Shown here in pieces: positions 39,229 through 48,029 of a stretch of 64,000 nt of DNA. How positions within the stretch are numbered: position 1 is the first letter of the stretch; each line of letters starts with the position of its first letter. The stretch lies in NCBI RefSeq assembly GCF_900094935.1, contig NZ_FMBA01000004.1:1-64000 (forward strand), written 5' to 3'. This DNA is from Gilliamella intestini (GTDB taxonomy: Bacteria; Pseudomonadota; Gammaproteobacteria; Enterobacterales; Orbaceae). The notes beneath the pieces were generated by a model that was given only the letters and a program-made list of their open reading frames with translations, ran no database searches and was not told where the DNA came from. Both the position numbers and the translations under genes were made by a program.

Positions 39229-39866
39229 TATTGATTATCTCCAATTTGTTTTGATTGTGCATTACTATTGCTATCAGACGGTTTTGGAAAATCTTTCGAC
39301 GCAACTCTAGTTAAGATTTCGCCACTTTTCGTTGAAAGTAACTCCATTGCTAAATCGGTATCAGTACTTTCGCTTGGCACTTTATAAATTGTTGTAAAAA
39401 GGACATAATTTGCATTCATCGATTTAGCCAGTCCAATCATCTTACCGCGTGACACAAGCTTATCATCAGCCGAAATACCCAGTGATTGTTTAGCTTGGCT
39501 TATCGCTTGTTGATCAACTACAGTGAACGTATTTTGTTTGTGCATTAATTGATGCAATGCATCAGCAATTTTATTACTGGCAAGATAATCACCACTACGA
39601 TTTTGGATATCGCTAATTAAAATCAGCTTATTATCTGAGTCTAAAGAGGATAAATTCACTAATTTACTGATAAATGGTGACAATATTGAATGCCAATCAG
39701 TCTGCCTAACAATTTGCGGTGGTGTTTCAATCACGCCAGTACCATCAGGTTGATTAACATCAACAGGCGGTTTTACTTCGGTTTTTTGAGAGTTCCCAAG
39801 AAGATGACAACCCGCTAACAAAAAAGCTAATGAGCTAACAACAAATATACGCTTGATCTGTTTCAT
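39228..39866 (-). CDS. lpoB: Penicillin-binding protein activator LpoB
   Basis: Outer-membrane lipoprotein that stimulates PBP1B. 212 aa with signal peptide and lipobox LAGC (Cys20), a Pro-rich linker, then the folded domain: LILISDIQNRSGDYL, NTFTVVDQQAISQAKQSLGIS and GLAKSMNANYVLFTTIY. Length matches E. coli LpoB (213). The tail is Ser/Asn-rich. Seven bases after hinT. Confidence 0.92.
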   Translation of the reverse strand: MKQIKRIFVVSSLAFLLAGCHLLGNSQKTEVKPPVDVNQPDGTGVIETPPQIVRQTDWHSILSPFISKLVNLSSLDSDNKLILISDIQNRSGDYLASNKIADALHQLMHKQNTFTVVDQQAISQAKQSLGISADDKLVSRGKMIGLAKSMNANYVLFTTIYKVPSESTDTDLAMELLSTKSGEILTRVASKDFPKPSDSNSNAQSKQIGDNQ

Positions 39867-39873
39867 ATCATGA

Positions 39874-40221
39874 TTAACCTATTAATCGACCTAAATTTTT
39901 ACCGCCTAATAAATGCATATGAAGATGGAAAACCTCTTGTCCTGCATCTTTATTACAATTCATAATTAAACGATAACCGCTTTCATCAATACCTTCTTGC
40001 TTGGCAATTTTAGCCGCAACCACCATCATATGCCCAAGAACGGCTTCATCTTCTTCTTGAATATCATTAACGGTTGGAATTAGTTTATTTGGAATAATTA
40101 ACACATGAGTCGGCGCTTGAGGAGAAATATCACGAAATGCTGTCACCTTATCGTCCTGAAAAACAATATCAGCGGGGATTTCTTGTCGAATAATTTTGCT
40201 AAAAATAGTTTCCTGAGCCAT
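39874..40221 (-). CDS. hinT: HIT-family purine nucleoside phosphoramidase HinT
   Basis: Histidine-triad hydrolase of AMP phosphoramidates and acyl-adenylates. 115 aa with [20 protein letters not shown] at the N-terminus and the active site [14 protein letters not shown] precedes ATG 40221; a TTG one codon earlier is less likely. First gene of hinT-lpoB-nagZ-tyrR. Confidence 0.97.
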   Translation of the reverse strand: MAQETIFSKIIRQEIPADIVFQDDKVTAFRDISPQAPTHVLIIPNKLIPTVNDIQEEDEAVLGHMMVVAAKIAKQEGIDESGYRLIMNCNKDAGQEVFHLHMHLLGGKNLGRLIG

Positions 40222-40488
40222 CAAACCTTTCCTCTTATCTTACCTATATAGTTATACAAACATCTACTAATAACAATTCTATTGCGCGAAAGCATATCAT
40301 ATTTTACTAACAAAAATGTATAGAAATCGTTACATTTTACAATGCATTTTTACAACCACAAAAAACGGTCAGTAAAAACATTGATTTTATTAATTTTTTT
40401 ATAGTTTCCACACAGCGATTTTATAAAAACAGATACTTACCATCAACAAAACGTAACATTGTCTTATAAAGAATCTTGGCATATTCAT

Positions 40489-40517
40489 TTGTCAAGCACT
40501 ATAACTTGATATATAAT
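40489..40517 (+). promoter_or_regulatory. Sigma70 promoter of rpsF operon
   Basis: TTGTCA (40489-40494), a 17-bp spacer and a perfect TATAAT (40512-40517). It lies about 95 bp before rpsF, leaving a leader of about 90 nt. The rest of the 391-bp gap between hinT and rpsF shows no gene. Confidence 0.85.
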
Positions 40518-40523
40518 GCCCCG

Positions 40524-40612
40524 TCGATTTCAACCGCTTATTTTCATGTTCCTTGCTTTCAATGGGTTGCGGTTGCCCCGACAGAAAGCTGATTAATCCG
40601 TAGGGAGCGATA
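40524..40612 (+). promoter_or_regulatory. rpsF 5' leader, possible S6:S18 autoregulatory RNA
   Basis: The leader of the rpsF-priB-rpsR operon is GC-richer than its surroundings (GGGTTGCGGTTGCCCCGAC) and can form local stems before AGGGAG-ATG. In many bacteria this leader binds the S6:S18 complex through a CCG-containing bulge. CCG occurs here at the end of the Pro-like tract and again in AATCCGTAGGG. I have not folded it, so the assignment is from position and general composition only. Confidence 0.4.
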
Positions 40613-40996
40613 ATGCGTCATTACGAAATAGTATTTATGGTTCACCCAGACCAAAGTGAACAAGTGCCAAGTATGATTGAACGTTATACTGGTACGTTAA
40701 CCACTGATGGTGGTAAAATCCATCGTTTAGAAGATTGGGGTCGTCGCCAATTAGCCTATCCTATCGAAAAACTGCACAAAGCACATTATGTGTTAATGAA
40801 TGTTGAAGCAACTCAAGAAGCGGTTAACGAACTTGAAGATAACTTCCGTTTTAATGATGCAGTAATTCGCAGTTTAATTATGCGTACTAAACATGCTGTA
40901 ACTGAAACTTCACCAATGTTAAAAGCGAAAGATGAGCGTCGTAGCTCTGATGAAGAGTTTAACGAAACAAACATGGACGATGATTCCGAAGAATAA
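40613..40996 (+). CDS. rpsF: 30S ribosomal protein S6
   Basis: 127 aa, with [42 protein letters not shown] and [18 protein letters not shown], ending in the acidic tail typical of enteric S6 (the part glutamylated by RimK). AGGGAG at good spacing. First gene of rpsF-priB-rpsR-rplI. Confidence 0.98.
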   Translation: MRHYEIVFMVHPDQSEQVPSMIERYTGTLTTDGGKIHRLEDWGRRQLAYPIEKLHKAHYVLMNVEATQEAVNELEDNFRFNDAVIRSLIMRTKHAVTETSPMLKAKDERRSSDEEFNETNMDDDSEE

Positions 40997-41288
40997 TCGT
41001 TTAACGTTATCGGGTATTGTTATCAAAACACCGATACGAAAAATCAGTCCAAGTGGGATATCACACTGCCAGTTTTATTTAGAACATGTTTCTGAGCAAA
41101 TTGAAGCAGAGCTCGCAAGGCAAGCATGGTGCGTAATGCCTGTGATTGTTAGTGGACAACATGAGTTAAGTTACATAAAAAAAGGCAGCAACGTTTTAGT
41201 TAGTGGATTTATAAGTACCCACACTAAACGCAACAAAACAAGTCAACTTGTTTTACATGCTGACCAAATTAAACTATTAGGAGAATAG
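40980..41288 (+). CDS. priB: Primosomal replication protein N, PriB
   Basis: Single-stranded DNA-binding OB-fold protein for PriA-dependent replication restart. 102 aa from ATG 40980: [51 protein letters not shown] and [11 protein letters not shown] all match E. coli PriB. The start overlaps the rpsF end by 17 bp; a longer frame from 40932 is a shadow of rpsF. Confidence 0.96.
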   Translation: MIPKNNRLTLSGIVIKTPIRKISPSGISHCQFYLEHVSEQIEAELARQAWCVMPVIVSGQHELSYIKKGSNVLVSGFISTHTKRNKTSQLVLHADQIKLLGE

Positions 41289-41292
41289 CCAA

Positions 41293-41520
41293 ATGGCACG
41301 TTATTTCCGTCGTCGCAAATTCTGCCGTTTTACTGCAGAAGGCGTTAAAGAAATTGATTATAAAGATGTTTCTTTATTAAAAAGCTATATCACAGAAAGT
41401 GGTAAAATTGTACCAAGCCGTATTACTGGTACTAGCGCAAAATATCAACGTCAATTAGCTCGCGCAATCAAACGCGCTCGTTACTTGGCATTATTACCAT
41501 ACACTGACAACCATCAGTAA
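41293..41520 (+). CDS. rpsR: 30S ribosomal protein S18
   Basis: 75 aa, the standard length. [33 protein letters not shown] and [30 protein letters not shown] are diagnostic. Four bases after priB. Confidence 0.99.
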   Translation: MARYFRRRKFCRFTAEGVKEIDYKDVSLLKSYITESGKIVPSRITGTSAKYQRQLARAIKRARYLALLPYTDNHQ

Positions 41521-41542
41521 TTAGCAACAGAGGGAACATATA

Positions 41543-41992
41543 ATGCAAATTATTTTACTCGACAAAGTTGCTAATTTAGGCAGCTTAGGTGATCAAGTTA
41601 ATGTTAAAGCGGGTTATGCGCGTAACTTTCTGATTCCACAAGGTAAAGCAGTAGCAGCGACTAAAAAGAACATCGAATTCTTTGAAGCTCGTCGTGCTGA
41701 ATTAGAAGCTAAGCTTGCAGAAACATTGAAAGCAGCTGAAGAGCGTGTTGCTCAAATCAATGCACTTGGTAAAGTAACTATTACTTCTAAAGCCGGTGAT
41801 GAAGGCAAATTATTTGGTTCAATCGGTACTCGTGATATCGCTGATGCTGTTAAAGCTCGTGGTATTCAAGTATCAAAAAGCGAAGTTCGCTTACCAAATG
41901 GTGTACTGCGTACTACTGGTGAACATGAAGTGTTCTTCCAAGTACACAGCGAAGCATTTGCTAAACTTATTGTTGATATTATTCCTGAATAA
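41543..41992 (+). CDS. rplI: 50S ribosomal protein L9
   Basis: 149 aa (E. coli 149). [29 protein letters not shown] is the N-terminal L9 signature, then a long helix and the C-terminal domain ([38 protein letters not shown]). AGAGGGA precedes the ATG. The last 113 bases of the gene plus 24 bases beyond the stop are duplicated exactly at 43684-43820. Confidence 0.99.
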   Translation: MQIILLDKVANLGSLGDQVNVKAGYARNFLIPQGKAVAATKKNIEFFEARRAELEAKLAETLKAAEERVAQINALGKVTITSKAGDEGKLFGSIGTRDIADAVKARGIQVSKSEVRLPNGVLRTTGEHEVFFQVHSEAFAKLIVDIIPE

Positions 41993-42016
41993 TCATCCAA
42001 CAATAAATACAAAAAG
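41880..42016 (+). repeat. 137-bp direct repeat, original copy (rplI 3' end)
   Basis: Spans GCGAAGTTCGC within rplI to AAAAAG just before the terminator stem. It is base-for-base identical to 43684-43820 over 137 bp. The two copies are 1,667 bp apart and flank the chaB-like gene and the exported hydrolase. A crossover between them would remove the cargo and leave an intact rplI. Confidence 0.95.
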
Positions 42017-42042
42017 CCCGTTCAAATGACGGGTTTTTTTAT
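42011..42042 (+). terminator. rplI operon terminator
   Basis: CCCGT, loop TCAAATG, ACGGG, followed by seven T residues. Placed 25 bp after the rplI stop. Confidence 0.88.
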
Positions 42043-42125
42043 TGTTAAAATATAAAATTTTCATGCTATATGAAAAATTAAAAGTATAATAAATTCTTAG
42101 TTAATCATATTTATCAAATAAATAC

Positions 42126-42353
42126 CTATTTAGCCACCCATTTACCCTCTTCATCTTTGTGGTAAACCTTTTCAACAGCCGCCCAAGCCACTTTAAAAGC
42201 AATTGTCTCGGGATTGCTATCATCACGCCGTTTATGCGGATCTTGATATTCTTTAATCGCACTATTAAACGCTTCCTTAAAAATATCCTGCGCATGTTCA
42301 GGTAAAACATGGCGCACTGAATCAGGTAAATCTTCACGTTTTTTATATGGCAT
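42126..42353 (-). CDS. chaB: ChaB-family protein (copy 1)
   Basis: 75 aa, cytosolic, close to E. coli ChaB (MPYKxxxDLP, VKHVLPxHAQDIYKEAFNSA, KVAWAAV). ChaB is described as a regulator of the ChaA cation antiporter, but the evidence is thin; chaA is not in this window. AGGAGG stands eight bases before the ATG. It is identical to copy 2 (53020-53247) at 68 of 75 residues by my count. Lies inside the segment bracketed by the rplI repeats. A longer frame at 42101-42370 is out of phase and spurious. Confidence 0.88.
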   Translation of the reverse strand: MPYKKREDLPDSVRHVLPEHAQDIFKEAFNSAIKEYQDPHKRRDDSNPETIAFKVAWAAVEKVYHKDEEGKWVAK

Positions 42354-42552
42354 ATCATATTCCTCCTCATAATTTAGTTTTGAAGGTGAAACATTTAAAT
42401 GATAATTTAAAATGATAATAGTAAAAGTAACAATATTTTACTACTTTATTGAAATACCTATATCTATTTATTGCTAAAGAACTAAAAATGCTTAAAATAA
42501 ATTATCTTATTTTATAAGGAATTTACCATTTTTAAATAAAATTAAAAGGTTA

Positions 42553-43551
42553 ATGAAAGAAATGATTAAAGAAAACACACACATAATTATTCGTGCAGCT
42601 GTGATTGCTATGGCTTTATTTCCATTATCAATACTCGCTAATAATTCATTTGAAAAATCAAATACAGTACCTCAAAGCAATGTTAGTTTACAAGAAGCAA
42701 GAGCTAACTTTAACACTAAAATTGTCAATCCAAAGGATTATAATGAAAAACCACCTATTCCACCTAAAGATATTTTTTCATTAGTTTATTATCCAGCAAA
42801 AGATGGTGATATGTCAGCGTATTTAACACCAGATCCTAAAGATGGGAAAAAACATCCTGCCGTGATTTGGATTAGTGGCGGATTTGGTGGACAAGGTGGT
42901 GACGATTTTTGGACGCCGGCACCTAAAACTAACGATCAAACCGGTAGTGCTTTTCGAAAGGCTGGATTAATTTTAATGTTACCAAGCTTTAGGGGGGAAA
43001 GCGGAAATCCTGGACAAGATGAAATGTTTTTTGGCGAAATTGATGATTTAGAAAAAGCTCGTCAGTTTTTAGCAGCCCAACCTTATGTTGATGCTAATAG
43101 AATTTACCTAGCAGGACATAGCACTGGTGGTACTCGCGTTTTATTAGCTAGCGAACTTTTAACAGGATTTAGGGCTATCTTTTCTTTGGGTGGTGTAAGT
43201 GATGTCAAAAAATGGTGGGGTAACGCTGATATGTCATTCTTGCCTTTTGATACAACTAGCGCCGAAGAATTTAAACTTAGATCACCTGGTTTTTTTATTG
43301 AATCAATCAAAACACCAACTTTTTACTTTGAAGGTGAAGAATATTACAACACAGACTTCAATATCCTATCGTCTATGGCAAAAGATAAAAATATTCCTTT
43401 TTATTCAAATATGATTAAAGGTGGCGATCATTTTACTATTATCTACCCAATCACCGAGTTAATTAGTCAAAAGATAATTAACGATACTAGTGAAAAGACA
43501 AACATTACTTTTACGCAAGAGGACATTAAAAAGATAGAAGATTCACTTTAA
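42553..43551 (+). CDS. Exported alpha/beta hydrolase
   Basis: 332 aa with a Sec signal peptide (RAAVIAMALFPLSILANNS). The mature part is an alpha/beta hydrolase of the dienelactone hydrolase/prolyl-oligopeptidase superfamily: HPAVIWISGGFGG (oxyanion region), nucleophile elbow GHSTGG, and a late GGDHFTI with the catalytic His. Substrate unknown. Start could be ATG 42553 or 42562; AAAGG is nearby. It is the main cargo between the rplI repeats. An inverted repeat follows its stop. Confidence 0.8.
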   Translation: MKEMIKENTHIIIRAAVIAMALFPLSILANNSFEKSNTVPQSNVSLQEARANFNTKIVNPKDYNEKPPIPPKDIFSLVYYPAKDGDMSAYLTPDPKDGKKHPAVIWISGGFGGQGGDDFWTPAPKTNDQTGSAFRKAGLILMLPSFRGESGNPGQDEMFFGEIDDLEKARQFLAAQPYVDANRIYLAGHSTGGTRVLLASELLTGFRAIFSLGGVSDVKKWWGNADMSFLPFDTTSAEEFKLRSPGFFIESIKTPTFYFEGEEYYNTDFNILSSMAKDKNIPFYSNMIKGGDHFTIIYPITELISQKIINDTSEKTNITFTQEDIKKIEDSL

Positions 43552-43566
43552 GTTAAATAATCTAAA

Positions 43567-43594
43567 CAGACTAGCTATAATACATGCTAGTCTG
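43567..43594 (+). terminator. Hairpin after the exported hydrolase
   Basis: Perfect inverted repeat CAGACTAGC, ten-base loop, GCTAGTCTG, 15 bp after the stop. No strong T-run follows, so termination strength is uncertain. Confidence 0.5.
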
Positions 43595-43683
43595 GATTTA
43601 TCTCATCTATTTACATCAATAAAAAAACGCCTTTTATTTGCTCGGCGAGCATTTTGTTTATCATAAATTCCAAGCATAAAAAT

Positions 43684-43820
43684 GCGAAGTTCGCTTACCA
43701 AATGGTGTACTGCGTACTACTGGTGAACATGAAGTGTTCTTCCAAGTACACAGCGAAGCATTTGCTAAACTTATTGTTGATATTATTCCTGAATAATCAT
43801 CCAACAATAAATACAAAAAG
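43684..43820 (+). repeat. rplI: 137-bp direct repeat, second copy (rplI 3'-end duplicate)
   Basis: Exact duplicate of 41880-42016, including the last 37 codons of rplI, its stop and the 24 bases beyond it. It has no start and no ribosome site, so it is not expressed as L9; an out-of-frame ORF over it (43654-43863) is spurious. A different terminator follows it than in the first copy. Confidence 0.95.
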
Positions 43821-43844
43821 ACCCGTCATTATGGCGGGTCTTTT
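43817..43844. terminator. Bidirectional terminator between rplI duplicate and ggt
   Basis: AAAAGACCCG, loop TCATTATG, CGGGTCTTTT: a perfect ten-base stem with A and T flanks on both strands. It can end ggt (minus strand) and reads from the left. It was probably the native rplI/ggt terminator before the 1.8-kb segment arose. Confidence 0.85.
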
Positions 43845-43849
43845 ATTAT

Positions 43850-45553
43850 CTATTTCACAATAATTGATTTACCTCGACCTCTAATATCTGATACGGCTTC
43901 GGGTTTATTATTGTTAATTCTTATGGCTTGAATATCACCGCTAAAATCTTGTTGTTCAAAATGATATCCCATCTGTTTAAGTTTGTCTTTTAACTCCTCT
44001 GGTACTTTATTTTGAAAACGCTCAATAAAGATAAGATTCGTTGGTAATAGTTGATGATGATAACGCGGAGCATCCATTGCCGCTTTTAATGACATATGAT
44101 TATCAAAAACATTTGTAACAACTTGGAATATTGATGTAAAAATCCTTGAACCGCCCGGTGTACCAATAATCATTGCAACATCATTATTTTTAATAAAAAT
44201 ACTCGGCGTCATAGAAGATAACGGGCGTTTATTGGGCTCTATCGCATTAGCATCTTTACCAACCACGCCAAATTGATTAGCAACACCTGGTTTACTACTA
44301 AAATCATCCATTTCATTATTTAGAATGATACCAGTACCTTCTATTACAACAGCAGATCCAAACCAACCATTTAGCGTGTAAGTATTTGATACCGCATTAC
44401 CCCATTTATCGACAATTGAAAAATGGGTTGTCTGTAATTTTTCACGATTATTATCTAAACCGGGTTTAACTTGTTCAGTAACAGATATCGCTTTTGGATT
44501 AACTTGCTTCGCTCTTTCTGCAACATAATTAGGATCAATTAACTTCTCTACAGGCACAGTAATAAAATCAGGATCTCCCATATATTCAGCGCGATCAGCA
44601 AAAACACGTTTTTCGATTTCGGCCAATAAGTGAATATATTGTGCTGAATTTACTTTTACATTTTTAAAATCTTTAGCAAGGTCTTGTTTCATTAATAATA
44701 GCTGAATCAAACCAACGCCCCCAGAACTTGGTGGTGGTGCTGTAACAATTTGCATATCTTGCCAACTAGCAACTAGAGGAGTACGCCATTTAGCTTGATA
44801 ATTTGCCAGATCACTTTCGCTAATTAGTCCATCATTTTCTTTCATTTGTTGGGCAATTAATTTAGCTGTTTCGCTTTTATAAAAACCGTCACTACCTTGA
44901 TTTGCAATACGCTCTAATACTTTGCCAAGCTCAGGTTGTTTAAATATTTTTCCTTCTTGCATTGAACCAAAGTATTGCTTAAAGTGGCCATTAGCAGGTG
45001 CAAGTTCTTGTGCTTCTTGATAACGTTTAACTAGTTGTTTGTCTACAACAAATCCTTCATTGGCAAATCGAATAGCTGGTGCTATAACCTCTTTCCACGG
45101 TAATTTACCAAAACGTTGATGCACAGCCCACATACCTGCAACGGTCCCAGGAACGCCCGATGCTTTGTGAGAATATAAACTTAAATTAGGGATCACATTT
45201 TTATGTTCATCAAGATACATATCTTTATCAGCTTTGCTTGGTGCAACTTCTCGATAATCAATAAAATAAGGCTTACCGTCCATCCAAAGGGTCATAAAAC
45301 CACCCCCTCCAATGTTACCCGCTTCAGGATAAGTTACAGCAAGCGCAAAGGCGGTAGCCACCGCAGCATCGGCAGCATTGCCTCCTTTTTTTAATATTTC
45401 TTGTGCAGCAATGGCACCATAATAATCGGGCGAAGCAACTGCACCAGCTTCTAATTTTTGTTTTATGTTTTCGACAGCAAGTACTTGTTGGCTTATCAGT
45501 AAAAATACAATAAAGTAGCAATACTTTATCAACTTACGTTTAAGATAAAACAT
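43850..45553 (-). CDS. ggt: Gamma-glutamyltranspeptidase
   Basis: Periplasmic N-terminal nucleophile hydrolase that cleaves or transfers the gamma-glutamyl group of glutathione and related peptides, self-processing into two subunits. 567 aa from ATG 45553 with AGGAGG six bases upstream; the ATG-less extension to 45592 is dismissed. Signal peptide YFIVFLLISQQVLA, then GAVASPDYYGAIAAQEIL, GGNAADAAVA, the autocleavage Thr in SNTYTLNGWFGS and the GSRI block (IGTPGGSRIFTS). Convergent with the rplI duplicate. Confidence 0.96.
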   Translation of the reverse strand: MFYLKRKLIKYCYFIVFLLISQQVLAVENIKQKLEAGAVASPDYYGAIAAQEILKKGGNAADAAVATAFALAVTYPEAGNIGGGGFMTLWMDGKPYFIDYREVAPSKADKDMYLDEHKNVIPNLSLYSHKASGVPGTVAGMWAVHQRFGKLPWKEVIAPAIRFANEGFVVDKQLVKRYQEAQELAPANGHFKQYFGSMQEGKIFKQPELGKVLERIANQGSDGFYKSETAKLIAQQMKENDGLISESDLANYQAKWRTPLVASWQDMQIVTAPPPSSGGVGLIQLLLMKQDLAKDFKNVKVNSAQYIHLLAEIEKRVFADRAEYMGDPDFITVPVEKLIDPNYVAERAKQVNPKAISVTEQVKPGLDNNREKLQTTHFSIVDKWGNAVSNTYTLNGWFGSAVVIEGTGIILNNEMDDFSSKPGVANQFGVVGKDANAIEPNKRPLSSMTPSIFIKNNDVAMIIGTPGGSRIFTSIFQVVTNVFDNHMSLKAAMDAPRYHHQLLPTNLIFIERFQNKVPEELKDKLKQMGYHFEQQDFSGDIQAIRINNNKPEAVSDIRGRGKSIIVK

Positions 45554-45965
45554 TTTGCACCTCCTAATTAAAGTATTATTTATCGTACCCACTTAACAGC
45601 AAAATACATGAATCACATTAATAAATCCTGCAATAATCAGTTAAGGGGAATCATCAATATAACATAGAAAATAAAAATATTGAGTAAATATTGATCAGCC
45701 AGCCACAATGCAATGCTTTATCCTTACTTGTCATTTACATAGAGCACCAATAATTGCTAATACCTGAAATAAGATGATCAGTTAGTTTTACTCAATAAAG
45801 GCTGATAATTTAATGCAATCGATGATAATAAAACTCATCTATATAGAGATGCCTATCTATCTTATTTGATGAACATAAGTAGGAAATAGTTAAACTTTGG
45901 TGAAAATGTTATTAAGAAGTGTCAAATATGATGTATTTTCTTAATAAAGTTAGCGATAAAAACAT

Positions 45966-45990
45966 AATCCGCTTAAATAAAGCGGATTTT
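45966..45990 (+). terminator. Orphan terminator-like hairpin next to repeat C
   Basis: AATCCGCT, loop TAAAT, AAGCGGATTTTT. It forms a seven- to eight-base stem with a T-run, but no gene on the plus strand precedes it within 2 kb. It touches repeat C. In the 45554-46164 gap I see only this, the repeat and the terminator at 46104. Confidence 0.5.
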
Positions 45991-46031
45991 TGTAAAAAAG
46001 TTTCAGGAAACACTACGTTTAAGTATAAAAA
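45987..46031 (+). repeat. Copy C of the dispersed ~47-bp repeat
   Basis: TTTTTGTAAAAAA, then GTTTCAGGAAACACTACG, then TTTAAGTATAAAAAA. The core has diverged slightly from copy B. No transposase remnant is visible nearby. Confidence 0.7.
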
Positions 46032-46103
46032 AGTAGTGAATTTAGTCAAAATGATTTCTTGATCCTCATAGAAAATAGGCGCAATTGATTTTTATGATTA
46101 TCA

Positions 46104-46147
46104 ATAAAAAAGAGCGTAATTCATTTAATTAAAGTATATACGCTCTT
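46104..46147 (-). terminator. Terminator of the beta-glucoside PTS operon
   Basis: AAGAGCGTA (46110-46118) pairs perfectly with TACGCTCTT (46139-46147); read on the minus strand the stem is followed by TTTTTT. It lies 18 bp after the EIIC stop. Confidence 0.85.
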
Positions 46148-46164
46148 ATCTAAAACATAAAAAA

Positions 46165-47514
46165 CTAAGCTGTTTGAATTTGACTTTCTGACTTACCTTG
46201 TTCCTCTTTATACAATTTATTGTCATATAATTTGACAAAAGGCATATAAATTAGTAAAGCGACAACAGCTGAAAGTATCGCAACAATAGCGGCCTTGTAG
46301 TCTCCACCAGTACCAATAAATGCGCCTAATCCCATTGGTGATGGCCATGGAATTAATGCAATGATTGGATGGATAAAACCTGTATTAATCGCAAAATAAC
46401 CTAATGTGCCACATACCATGGGGGCTAAAAAGAAAGGAAGCGCTAAATAAGGATTATATACAATCGGCATTCCAAAAATAACTGGTTCGTTAATATTGAA
46501 TATTGCAGGTACTGCAGACGCTCGTCCTAAGATTTTTAGTTGGCTAGACTTCGCAAAAAACGCAATAAAAAATGTCATTAATAAGGTAGAACCTGATCCC
46601 CCTAAAATCACAAGTGAATTATTAAATTCACCCGCAAAAGGAATATGAGCGCCTGCCGCATTTTCAGTCATATTAGTTAACATAATCGGGGTAATAAATG
46701 CCCCAATAATACTCGCACCATGAATCCCAACCACCCATAATGCATGAATTAAAAATAGGATAACCATAATACCCAACCAACTTTTAGTGAGATTGGTTAC
46801 AAAGGCAAATGGCACGGCAATAATATTGAAAATATCAGTACCAAAATAGATCAAAATACCATTAAGGATGATCACAAAAAAAGCAATCACAAAAGTTGGG
46901 ATCAGTGCGGTAAAGGATCGCGAAACACCTAATGGCACTGTTTCAGGCATTTTTACAACCCAGTTGCGTCTGACGCATAAAAAATAGAGATGAGTCGCCA
47001 CAATAGCCATAACGATGGCAATAAATATCCCCGATGTCCCCAACCGAAAGACAAAGGGTTTTAAGCGTAGCCCATTAAAGACTAAATTATTTTTATCATT
47101 AAGTAAGGTAATCGCACCATTTTGCATGACCAATTCAGGCAAAGTCATGAAAAAAGCAAATACTGATAACATTGCACCATTAAGTGCATTAACTTTAAGA
47201 CCAGTTTCTTCTGCTTCGATTTTAGTTAGTTCATAACCAACAACAAAGTTAAAATAAAGGGCCAAAATACCGATTGTCGCGGTATTAGCAATCATATAAA
47301 GATCACTCACTCTAAAAAAAGTATTCTGAAAAAAACCTTCTAATCCAGTAAATGTCACTGGCAACGTGTTGAATACTAAAAACATAGAGCCAACAATAGA
47401 AAAAGGTACTGACGCCATTCCCGCCGCCATTACAGCTCGAACAATTTTAAATTGTGATATTTTCGCCATCGGCGTCATCAGATATTTCTGCAAAATAACA
47501 AATCCCGTATTCAT
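46165..47514 (-). CDS. PTS EIIC permease, lactose/cellobiose family
   Basis: 449 aa, about ten hydrophobic helices, of the Lac/cellobiose (CelB-like) EIIC family. It imports and phosphorylates a beta-glucoside together with the EIIA and EIIB of the same operon. GIHGASIIGAFITPIML and the FNINEPVIFGMPIVYNPYLALPF block, which contains the sugar-contact Asn-Glu-Pro, are diagnostic. GAGGAAAAC precedes the ATG. Last gene of the operon. Confidence 0.93.
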   Translation of the reverse strand: MNTGFVILQKYLMTPMAKISQFKIVRAVMAAGMASVPFSIVGSMFLVFNTLPVTFTGLEGFFQNTFFRVSDLYMIANTATIGILALYFNFVVGYELTKIEAEETGLKVNALNGAMLSVFAFFMTLPELVMQNGAITLLNDKNNLVFNGLRLKPFVFRLGTSGIFIAIVMAIVATHLYFLCVRRNWVVKMPETVPLGVSRSFTALIPTFVIAFFVIILNGILIYFGTDIFNIIAVPFAFVTNLTKSWLGIMVILFLIHALWVVGIHGASIIGAFITPIMLTNMTENAAGAHIPFAGEFNNSLVILGGSGSTLLMTFFIAFFAKSSQLKILGRASAVPAIFNINEPVIFGMPIVYNPYLALPFFLAPMVCGTLGYFAINTGFIHPIIALIPWPSPMGLGAFIGTGGDYKAAIVAILSAVVALLIYMPFVKLYDNKLYKEEQGKSESQIQTA

Positions 47515-47528
47515 TTTGTTTTCCTCAT

Positions 47529-48014
47529 CTAATTAATAAATTCTTCGTAAGCTTGGATTCTTTTAAAATGCTGATCCCGATTATGTTGAATATTATTTAA
47601 CTTTCTAAGCATTAAAAACGTAATAATTAAACTCACCGTCAGTAATACCATTAATACATGTAAAGCATCTGGTGTCTGTTTTAAAAATGGAAAGAAAAAT
47701 TGATACAAAGGGGTATAGAGCGTAATCATTAGTGCTATAAAAACTATCATTAAGGCACAATAAAATAACCGAGCATAAGGCAATTTATTGCAATGATTAC
47801 GATAAAGTTTAATTTGTTCCCATGTGGTAAGTATGCCCAAAACAAAAAGAGCAAGCGGTAAAATAGCGACTATTGACAATGAACCTATTAGAAAGGTTGC
47901 CCAATAAAGATTCAAAAATAAAAAAAATGCGGTGGTATAGCGAATCACTAAAAATCGATTAAAATAGAGATTAGTTAGGCTGATTTTTTTATGCATGGTT
48001 AGCTTTTCTGTCAT
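47529..48014 (-). CDS. Membrane protein of unknown function in PTS operon
   Basis: About 161 aa with four hydrophobic segments (near residues 18-50, 50-65, 85-105 and 118-140) and charged ends (KLTMHKK; KRIQAYEEFIN). I do not recognise a family. It sits between EIIA and EIIC with gaps of 13-15 bp and a GGAG ribosome site, so it is certainly co-expressed. It may assist the permease or belong to the glucoside response. Two tandem ATGs (48017, 48014) are possible starts. Confidence 0.72.
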   Translation of the reverse strand: MTEKLTMHKKISLTNLYFNRFLVIRYTTAFFLFLNLYWATFLIGSLSIVAILPLALFVLGILTTWEQIKLYRNHCNKLPYARLFYCALMIVFIALMITLYTPLYQFFFPFLKQTPDALHVLMVLLTVSLIITFLMLRKLNNIQHNRDQHFKRIQAYEEFIN

Positions 48015-48029
48015 CATGCTACTCCTTAT

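Noticed and set aside
42101-42370. 89-codon frame over chaB copy 1, and a similar one at 53013-53252
   Set aside because: Both are shadow frames of the chaB genes, which match a known family in another phase and have good ribosome sites.
43640-43650. GCTCGGCGAGC palindrome near the left edge of the second rplI repeat as an attachment site
   Set aside because: It is short, occurs only at one border, and no integrase gene is present; it may be chance.
43654-43863. Open frame of 69 codons over the rplI duplicate
   Set aside because: It is out of frame with L9 and arises only because the 137-bp repeat was copied; the same out-of-phase frame exists within rplI itself.
45966-46147. Possible small RNA gene between two hairpins
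   Set aside because: The left hairpin adjoins the dispersed repeat and the right one is the PTS terminator on the other strand; no promoter on the plus strand is evident.
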